Source: JAKJEP01 sp964580995
GTDB taxonomy: Bacteria; Planctomycetota; Phycisphaerae; Sedimentisphaerales; SM23-30
Direction of reading: 5' to 3'
Assembly: GCA_964580995.1 (NCBI GenBank)
Contig: CAZOMV010000135.1
Span: 1 to 12,308 of the forward strand
Length of the DNA: 12,308 nucleotides
The position numbers were made by a program, and so were the translations under genes. Positions 8,203 to 12,308 of the stretch are shown one piece after another. Position 1 is the first letter of the stretch. Every line of letters begins with the position of its first letter. Below the pieces are notes generated by a model. That model was not told where the DNA came from and made no database searches. It was given only the letters and a program-made list of their open reading frames with translations.

Positions 8203-8251
8203 AAAAAAATCCTGCCATCGCCGTTTTTCAAAGCGAAAAGGTGTTGCAGGA
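8203..8251 (-). terminator. Minus-directed terminator-like hairpin ahead of the methyltransferase
   Basis: Read on the minus strand, TCCTGC (8246-8251) pairs with GCAGGA (8210-8215), with an inner stem TTTTC/GAAAA (8225-8229 with 8235-8239), followed by T7 (8203-8209). The shape is that of an intrinsic terminator with an imperfect stem. No minus-strand gene lies upstream of it; it would stop antisense transcripts coming from the methyltransferase gene before they enter the DUF7901 promoter. Confidence 0.4.
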
Positions 8252-8270
8252 CTGCCAGAGGGGCGCTAGA

Positions 8271-9152
8271 ATGATTCCCGTTGGAAAAATTGACAAATAT
8301 GGTGCTCTTTTGTCAGAAAGTGAAAAAATGAACTTGAATGAAAATACGATTATACAAGCCGATTGTGTGGACTGGCTGCCGGCGGAGTATGAACGGCGGA
8401 ACCGGCTGCCGTTTGCGGATTTGATTTTTGCCGATCCGCCTTTCAATATTGGCTATGAGTATGATAAATATGATGATAACCTCGAATACGAGCACTATTT
8501 ACAGTGGACTCGCCGGTGGATGGGTGCCTGTTACGAGGTGCTGGCGGAACATGGCTCGTTCTGGATTGCTATTGGTGATGATTATGCGGCGGAAATCAAG
8601 GTGATCGCGCGGGAATTGAATCTGGTGATGCGGAACTGGATTATCTGGTATTATACCTTCGGGCAGTGCACCCGGATGAAATTTGCCCGTTCGCATACTC
8701 ATATTTTTTATTTTGTGAAAGATAAAAACGAATTCGTATTCAACAAGGAGGCTATTCGCGTACCTTCGGCTCGCCAAACGACTTACAACGATAAGCGGGC
8801 CCACAGCCGGGGGAAGGTGCCTGATGATACCTGGATTTTGCGACCGCAGGAGATGCCGGAGGCGTTCCAGCCGGATGAGGATACCTGGCATATCAGCCGG
8901 GTGTGCGGCACGTTCAAGGAACGGGCGGGGTTTCACGGGTGTCAGATGCCGGAGAAATTGCTCGAGCGAATAGTTCTAAGTACAAGTAATCCGGGGGATT
9001 TAGTGCTGGATCCGTTTAGCGGCAGCGGGACGACGGTAGCTGTGGCCCGGTCGCTGGGACGGCGGTATCTGGGGATCGATCTTTCGGAAAACTATGTAAA
9101 ACAAGGACTTGAACGATTAGAGAGTTCAGCCAGCTTGTTTGAACAGGGATAG
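8271..9152 (+). CDS. Orphan DNA methyltransferase, beta class (N6-adenine or N4-cytosine)
   Basis: A cytoplasmic enzyme predicted to transfer a methyl group from S-adenosylmethionine to the exocyclic amine of adenine or cytosine in a specific DNA site. Numbered from the ATG at 8271 (293 residues), catalytic motif IV is DPPF at 55-58 (FADPPFNIGY). The SAM-binding motif I comes after it at 247-255 (LDPFSGSGTT), followed by the acidic GIDLSENYV. The order IV to I defines the beta class. The region between, including RVCGTFKERAGFHGCQMPEKLLER, probably carries target recognition. The start is uncertain: GAGG at 8258-8261 supports 8271, while family similarity begins near NTIIQADC and would also allow the ATG at 8328 (274 residues). 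A GTG at 8241 lies inside a hairpin and is unlikely. No restriction enzyme is adjacent, so it looks solitary. The kelch gene starts 3 bp after the stop. Confidence 0.9.
   Translation: MIPVGKIDKYGALLSESEKMNLNENTIIQADCVDWLPAEYERRNRLPFADLIFADPPFNIGYEYDKYDDNLEYEHYLQWTRRWMGACYEVLAEHGSFWIAIGDDYAAEIKVIARELNLVMRNWIIWYYTFGQCTRMKFARSHTHIFYFVKDKNEFVFNKEAIRVPSARQTTYNDKRAHSRGKVPDDTWILRPQEMPEAFQPDEDTWHISRVCGTFKERAGFHGCQMPEKLLERIVLSTSNPGDLVLDPFSGSGTTVAVARSLGRRYLGIDLSENYVKQGLERLESSASLFEQG
8291..8315. repeat. Inverted repeat TGACAAA-N11-TTTGTCA
   Basis: A perfect 7-bp dyad with half-site centres 18 bp apart, 12 bp before the ATG at 8328. If translation begins there, it lies in the leader and could be an operator. 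If it begins at 8271, it is inside the coding sequence and may be chance. Confidence 0.35.
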
Positions 9153-9155
9153 CCG

Positions 9156-10376
9156 ATGAATCTATTCCGGCACATCGTGGTCGGGCTTTGTTTGTGTCTT
9201 GGCGGATGGTCGGCGATATATGCTAAGACTGGATTGGATAAGGAGTTAAGCCCTGGCTCACTCGTATTTTCCTTTAGCCCGGTGGCGAAAATGCCTGGGG
9301 CGACGGCGGCTCATACGGGTACCGGCCTGGCTGACGGAAATGTTTTGGTTGTCGGGGGTTACGGGCGGATGTTTGGGGTGCCGATTGCAGTGACGATGGG
9401 GCGGGTGTATGAGCAGGAAACGGGAAAGTGGCGGTCCACCAGGGGAGTTCTAAACTATGGCCGGCTAGAGCATTGCGCGATTGCCCTGCCGGACGGCAAG
9501 GTTCTGATCGCGGGCGGGCAGGGGCAGATGAAAAATGAGCTGGCGTCGGTGGAGTTGTACGATCCGGGGGCGGATACATTTTTTGAAGTCGGAAATATGG
9601 TTGGGCCAAGGGTTTATCCGCAGATGAATGTGCTGGCGGACGGCAGGGTGTTGATTACCGGGGATCAAAAGAAGGCGGATATTGTGGAGCGGTCCGAAGG
9701 GGCGGCGGCGGGTTATTCGATTCGGGCGGCGAAGGGGCAGATGCTTTTTCGTCATAAGCGTCATGTTTCCATAGTGTTAGGAGATGGTACGGTCTGTTTG
9801 ATCGGGGGGCGGAGCACGATGATCGAGCGGTTTGATCCGCAAACAGAAACCTTTACTGCATCGAAGGTTAGGATGCCGGGGCTGATGGATGATCAGGCGG
9901 GAATTTTGTTGTATGACGGTCGGATTTTTCTGGCGGGGGGGCAGGATTTGATCAGTAATCGTTGTGTAGCAATGACTTGGGTGTATGATCCGCAGGCGGA
10001 TATTTTAACGGCTGGGCCGGATTTGAACCCCTCGGCCAGAGGAAAGGCGGTGCCGGGGGTGTCGGACCTACAGATTGTGGATTTGCTTGCCAGGGATCCC
10101 CAGCGGTGTGGGCGGTATATATTTCTGTGCGGGGGAGAATACGATCCCGGCCGGGGGGAGGATAAGGATATAAACATTGATTCTGCATGGGTTTATGATG
10201 CAGAAAGGGAGCGGCTGATGGAGGTGGGGCCGATGCGGAAGGTCCATGATGATTTTGCGGCGGTGGCGATACCGGCAGGGGCCGATGAGGCGAAGGTGTT
10301 GATTATCGGGGGGCATGGGCCTAATGACCGGCTAGAGGCGGATTGTGAGATTTTTTCCTGGGGCTGGGAACAATAG
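9156..10376 (+). CDS. Secreted seven-bladed kelch-repeat propeller protein
   Basis: A 406-residue protein with a signal peptide (about 1-23, cleavage after IYA). The rest is a chain of kelch-type blades, each with a 'DG.VL..GG' strand and many with a later 'YDP....F' strand. Glycine pairs fall at about 67-68, 120-121, 217-218, 261-262, 326-327 and 385-386. A weaker blade at about 157-170 has G169-D170 in place of GG. The total is seven, the usual number for a closed kelch ring. Such propellers bind proteins or glycans; the copper-ligand pattern of galactose oxidase was not seen. The protein ends directly after the last blade (SWGWEQ). AGGGA before the ATG overlaps the end of the methyltransferase gene, and the two are 3 bp apart, so they are probably one transcription unit. 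Codon use is G-rich, like the methyltransferase gene. No clear terminator follows. Function unknown. Confidence 0.85.
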   Translation: MNLFRHIVVGLCLCLGGWSAIYAKTGLDKELSPGSLVFSFSPVAKMPGATAAHTGTGLADGNVLVVGGYGRMFGVPIAVTMGRVYEQETGKWRSTRGVLNYGRLEHCAIALPDGKVLIAGGQGQMKNELASVELYDPGADTFFEVGNMVGPRVYPQMNVLADGRVLITGDQKKADIVERSEGAAAGYSIRAAKGQMLFRHKRHVSIVLGDGTVCLIGGRSTMIERFDPQTETFTASKVRMPGLMDDQAGILLYDGRIFLAGGQDLISNRCVAMTWVYDPQADILTAGPDLNPSARGKAVPGVSDLQIVDLLARDPQRCGRYIFLCGGEYDPGRGEDKDINIDSAWVYDAERERLMEVGPMRKVHDDFAAVAIPAGADEAKVLIIGGHGPNDRLEADCEIFSWGWEQ

Positions 10377-10635
10377 TTATGTAAGTGCTTATTTTACGCA
10401 GGAGAGTGATAGCGTGATGGCGTGATATATAGTCCGATAACTGCATTAATATAGGATGATTGGGTAAGATTTAAGGGCATATTTGGTAAAGTTTAACGGT
10501 TAGGTTGAGTTGGTAAATGTTGAAGAAAGTATAGTAAAAGATGAAAGTTTTGGGGTAAAAGTGTATTAAAACACAATACAAACATAGGTAAAACACATAT
10601 AAAAGTGAATGGTGTTTACACGTGGAAATAAATTG

Positions 10636-10651
10636 GTTATCAGTTATCAGT
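10636..10651. repeat. Heptamer tandem repeat GTTATCA x 2.3
   Basis: Two exact copies of GTTATCA followed by GT. It resembles the short 7-bp intergenic tandem repeats (STRRs) described in cyanobacteria. Confidence 0.6.
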
Positions 10652-10673
10652 AAAGATGGGAATGGGGGAGAGA

Positions 10674-10694
10674 AATTACGAATTACGAGTTACG
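10674..10694. repeat. Heptamer tandem repeat AATTACG x 3
   Basis: AATTACG, AATTACG, AGTTACG, then a decayed ACTTAGA. It has the same period as the repeat 22 bp upstream but a different unit. Confidence 0.65.
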
Positions 10695-10739
10695 ACTTAG
10701 AAGAGGGGGAAGATTGCCTAAATTAACATCATGAAAAAT

Positions 10740-10757
10740 CGGACAGGTCGGACGGGA
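10740..10757. repeat. 9-bp tandem repeat CGGACAGGT / CGGACGGGA
   Basis: Two adjacent 9-bp units differing at two positions. It is part of the micro-repeat cluster. Confidence 0.45.
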
Positions 10758-10772
10758 TCAATAAAAGACTGG

Positions 10773-10810
10773 CTCACCGCACGCTACGCGAGAACAGGTG
10801 AGCAGGTGAA
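10773..10810. repeat. Inverted repeat plus 8-bp tandem repeat (CAGGTGAG/CAGGTGAA)
   Basis: CTCACC (10773-10778) is inverted as GGTGAG (10797-10802) across 18 bp. The right arm lies in two tandem 8-mers, CAGGTGAG and CAGGTGAA (10795-10810). The spacer includes CTACGCG, also found near 11212. Confidence 0.5.
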
Positions 10811-11110
10811 CAATTGAGAAGAAAGAAGAGTCCGGCTCGGGCGCATGGAATGCCGGTTTCCCCCCCGTAAAAGAGAAAAATTGGTCAGGATTGCCGGGGT
10901 GGAGAATTTTTGGGAATTTGGTTGGCGGGCGGGATGGGGGGATACAATCCGGAGTTGTGGCGTGAAATCTGGTGCGTAAGCGGCTTTTAGCTGGGAATCT
11001 GGAAAATATGAAATTATAAATGGGATGGGACACGTTAGAAAGCAAGGGTTTTTGTAACAGGAGGAAATCAACGATAGGATGGAAGGTTTTAAAAAGACAG
11101 GGTTTAAGGC

Positions 11111-11126
11111 GGCGGATAGGCGGATA
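11111..11126. repeat. 8-bp tandem repeat GGCGGATA x 2
   Basis: Two exact copies followed by GG. It is short and could be chance on its own, but it adds to the series of small tandem repeats in this gap. Confidence 0.45.
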
Positions 11127-11167
11127 GGAAGTATATCAAAAAATAGATGGTAATTCGAGGATGATTT

Positions 11168-11176
11168 TGATATAAT
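11168..11176 (+). promoter_or_regulatory. Extended -10 promoter of the BspA-family gene
   Basis: TGATATAAT is a perfect TATAAT (11171-11176) with the TGn extension. The -35 region is weak (TGGTAA at 11148), as is common for extended -10 promoters. The start of transcription near 11183 leaves a leader of about 107 nt before the ATG at 11290. Confidence 0.6.
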
Positions 11177-11210
11177 GGACATTTCTGTGCAGCAAGGCGT
11201 TCAGACTCGC

Positions 11211-11234
11211 ACTACGCGGTGTACTACGCAGAGT
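11211..11234 (+). repeat. 12-bp direct repeat in the leader of the BspA-family gene
   Basis: ACTACGCGGTGT and ACTACGCAGAGT lie side by side with 10 of 12 identical. The second, with the following bases, can also fold as CTAC-GCAGA-GTAG. The position in the predicted 5' leader allows a regulatory role, but none can be shown. Confidence 0.4.
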
Positions 11235-11277
11235 AGGATATGGGAAATGTCAGTTAGGAGTGAATAGATTTTAAAAT

Positions 11278-11284
11278 AGGAGGT
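11278..11284 (+). promoter_or_regulatory. Ribosome binding site of the BspA-family gene
   Basis: AGGAGGT with a 5-nt gap to the ATG at 11290. It is a near-perfect Shine-Dalgarno sequence and fixes the start. Confidence 0.85.
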
Positions 11285-11289
11285 TAGGA

Positions 11290-12308
11290 ATGAAGAGTAA
11301 GGGTACGCTTTTAGCGGTAATTCTGGGGGCGGTTCTTGGTATTAGTGGCACTCTTTCGGCGGCGTGTCCATCTGCTGACCTGACGGGCGACTGCAAGGTA
11401 AATTTGGAAGACTTTGCCGTTATGGCCTCCGGGTGGCTGACCACTTACGATATTAATGACCTTGCTGATATGGCCTCCCAGTGGCTGGATGGTGGGTCTG
11501 CTTTCGTAACGACCTGGGACACGAGCCTTGGTAATGGTACGACGGTTACCCTGGCGCTGGCCGGCACGGTGGACGCTACTATTGACTGGGGAGACGGCAC
11601 TGTTGAAGACGTAACTGGGCCACGTACGCACTACTACGGTGTTGATGGAATCTATACCGTCTCGGTCACCGGCAGCGTGACGGCGTACAATAGCCTTAGC
11701 AACGGCGGTGCGGTTTCCGAGCGAGCAAAGCTGGTGAGCGTCGATAGCTGGGGGCAACTGGGCTTCACCAGCATGTACTGTGCGTTCCATTACTGCTCGA
11801 ATCTCGTTTCCGTTCCGGGTACTTCGGACGGGATTGAATCCGTCACCAACATGGGCGGGATGTTCTACTATGCGTCGTCGTTCAACCAGGACATCAGCGG
11901 CTGGGATACCTCCGGCGTCACCGATATGAGCTGGATGTTCTACTATGCGTCGTCGTTCAACGGGGACATAGGCGGCTGGGATACCTCCGGCGTCACCAAC
12001 ATGAACTCTATGTTCCGTGGTGCGTCGTCGTTCAACAGGGACATAGGCGGCTGGGATACCTCCGGCGTCACCAACATGTACTGTATGTTCGACTGGGCGT
12101 CGTCGTTCAACGGGAACATCAGCGGCTGGGATACCTCCCGTGTCACCGACATGAGCTATATGTTCTGCTATGCGTCGTCGTTCAATCAGAACATCAGCGG
12201 ATGGGATACATCCAGCGTCACCGACATGAGCTGGATGTTCAGCAGTGCGTTGGCGTTCAACCAGGACATCAGCGGGTGGGATACCTCCAGCGTCACCGAC
12301 ATGAGCGA
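11290..12308 (+). CDS. Secreted BspA-family (DUF285) surface protein with N-terminal dockerin, 5' part
   Basis: The first 339 residues of a protein that continues beyond the window. A signal peptide covers about 1-24 (cleavage after TLSA). Next comes a dockerin-like segment: one calcium-loop half, ADLTGDCKVNLEDFAVMASGWL (about 29-50), and a second half that keeps only the helix (YDINDLADMASQWL, 53-66) without the D.N/D.D ligands. A PKD-like beta domain follows at about 72-130 (TIDWGDGTVEDV...GIYTVSV). After one degenerate unit, 25-residue DUF285 repeats start at residue 185 with pattern VT.M..MF..A.SFN..I.GWDTS; six full copies and part of a seventh are visible. Such proteins are exported surface or adhesion proteins in Bacteroidetes, Mycoplasma and planctomycetes. 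A strong ribosome site and an extended -10 promoter precede it. The C-terminus and any cell-wall anchor are unseen. Confidence 0.9.
   Translation, partial: MKSKGTLLAVILGAVLGISGTLSAACPSADLTGDCKVNLEDFAVMASGWLTTYDINDLADMASQWLDGGSAFVTTWDTSLGNGTTVTLALAGTVDATIDWGDGTVEDVTGPRTHYYGVDGIYTVSVTGSVTAYNSLSNGGAVSERAKLVSVDSWGQLGFTSMYCAFHYCSNLVSVPGTSDGIESVTNMGGMFYYASSFNQDISGWDTSGVTDMSWMFYYASSFNGDIGGWDTSGVTNMNSMFRGASSFNRDIGGWDTSGVTNMYCMFDWASSFNGNISGWDTSRVTDMSYMFCYASSFNQNISGWDTSSVTDMSWMFSSALAFNQDISGWDTSSVTDMS
11842..12308 (+). repeat. 75-bp coding tandem repeat (six full copies and one partial)
   Basis: Units start at 11842, 11917, 11992, 12067, 12142, 12217 and 12292, with an exact 75-bp period. Cores such as GCGTCGTCGTTCAA and TGGGATACCTCC are nearly identical between copies, while codons 5-6, 9-10 and 16-17 of each unit vary. 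The array runs off the window. Confidence 0.95.

Larger units (their letters stand above)
7931..8270. other. Divergent intergenic region (about 340 bp)
   Basis: An AT-rich gap between two divergent genes. It contains the ribosome site and a candidate promoter for the minus-strand gene, and, close to the methyltransferase start, a hairpin with a T tract on the minus strand. On the plus strand TATAAA (8200-8205) could be a -10 box for the methyltransferase unit, with TTCATA 19 bp upstream as a poor -35. No gene was found. Confidence 0.6.
10377..11289. other. Long intergenic region without a credible gene (about 0.9 kb)
   Basis: No open frame here combines a ribosome site with protein-like composition. 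The plus strand is rich in G and A and poor in C, with almost no C between 10497 and 10570. GGTAAA recurs at 10485, 10512, 10554 and 10587. Several very short tandem repeats are listed separately. Minus-strand open frames of 95 and 132 codons overlap each other and run into the repeats, so they are judged spurious. The right end carries the promoter and leader of the BspA-family gene. Confidence 0.7.

Noticed and set aside
8241..8270. GTG start at 8241 for the methyltransferase
   Set aside because: It falls inside the hairpin at 8203-8251, lacks a ribosome site, and adds residues with no family support; the ATGs at 8271 or 8328 fit better.
8271..9152. Restriction-modification system
   Set aside because: No endonuclease or specificity subunit lies on either side; the neighbours are a kelch protein and a divergent secreted protein.
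11079..11153. Plus-strand mini-gene of 24 codons (MEGFKKTGFKAADRR...)
   Set aside because: An AGGAGG lies upstream but about 14 nt away, the product has no features, and the frame includes the GGCGGATA tandem repeat.
10784..11182. Minus-strand open frame of 132 codons in the long gap
   Set aside because: There is no ribosome site at its start, it overlaps another open frame, and its C-terminus is made by translating the CAGGTGAG repeat. The C-poor plus strand makes long open frames on the opposite strand likely by chance.
11311..11790. Minus-strand open frame of 159 codons
   Set aside because: It is antisense to the BspA-family gene, which has a strong promoter, ribosome site, signal peptide and domains.
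11842..12308. CRISPR-like or satellite array
   Set aside because: The regular repeats have no constant-repeat/unique-spacer structure, keep an open frame, and encode DUF285 units.

Overview
The window reads as a chromosomal segment from a member of the Planctomycetota, most likely class Phycisphaerae (Sedimentisphaerales-like). This is an inference from gene content, not from a marker gene. The pointers are a secreted protein with the 'ADDW...VTDIHWWGSF' block typical of planctomycete DUF7901 proteins, single dockerin-type EF-hand segments ending in 'MA..WL' on otherwise unrelated secreted proteins, a secreted GH78 enzyme, and a BspA-type surface protein. No rRNA, tRNA, CRISPR array, transposase or phage gene was recognised.

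Layout. (1) Positions 18-3523, minus strand: a three-gene cluster read from a good sigma70-like promoter near 3576-3603. It encodes a secreted alpha-L-rhamnosidase (GH78), a small three-helix membrane protein coupled to it by a 4-bp overlap, and a membrane-anchored ankyrin-repeat protein that ends abruptly at the window edge. (2) Positions 3637-5523, plus strand: a secreted, methionine-rich protein of unknown function, divergent from the GH78 cluster. (3) Positions 5555-5588: a bidirectional terminator shared with the convergent gene that follows. (4) Positions 5612-7930, minus strand: a large secreted protein with a cohesin-like stretch, a DUF7901 block and a C-terminal dockerin-type EF-hand. 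(5) Positions 7931-8270: a divergent regulatory gap with a candidate promoter and a minus-directed terminator-like hairpin. (6) Positions 8271-10376, plus strand: a tight two-gene unit of an orphan beta-class DNA methyltransferase and a secreted seven-bladed kelch propeller. (7) Positions 10377-11289: about 0.9 kb without a credible gene. It is G-rich and C-poor on the plus strand and studded with short tandem repeats of 7, 7, 9, 8 and 8 bp, and it ends in an extended -10 promoter. (8) Positions 11290 to the window end, plus strand: the 5' part of a secreted BspA-family protein with an N-terminal dockerin-like segment, a PKD-like domain and a tandem array of 75-bp (25-residue) repeats running off the window.

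Taken together, nearly every protein here is predicted to act outside the cytoplasm: polysaccharide trimming (GH78), beta-propeller and repeat scaffolds, and dockerin-bearing surface proteins. The methyltransferase is the one clear cytoplasmic exception. The points most worth a second look are the possible cohesin/dockerin pairing between the DUF7901 protein and the BspA protein, the pattern of variation in the BspA repeats, the methyltransferase-kelch operon, and the mosaic of micro-repeats in the long gap. No complete new defence or mobile system was recognised.
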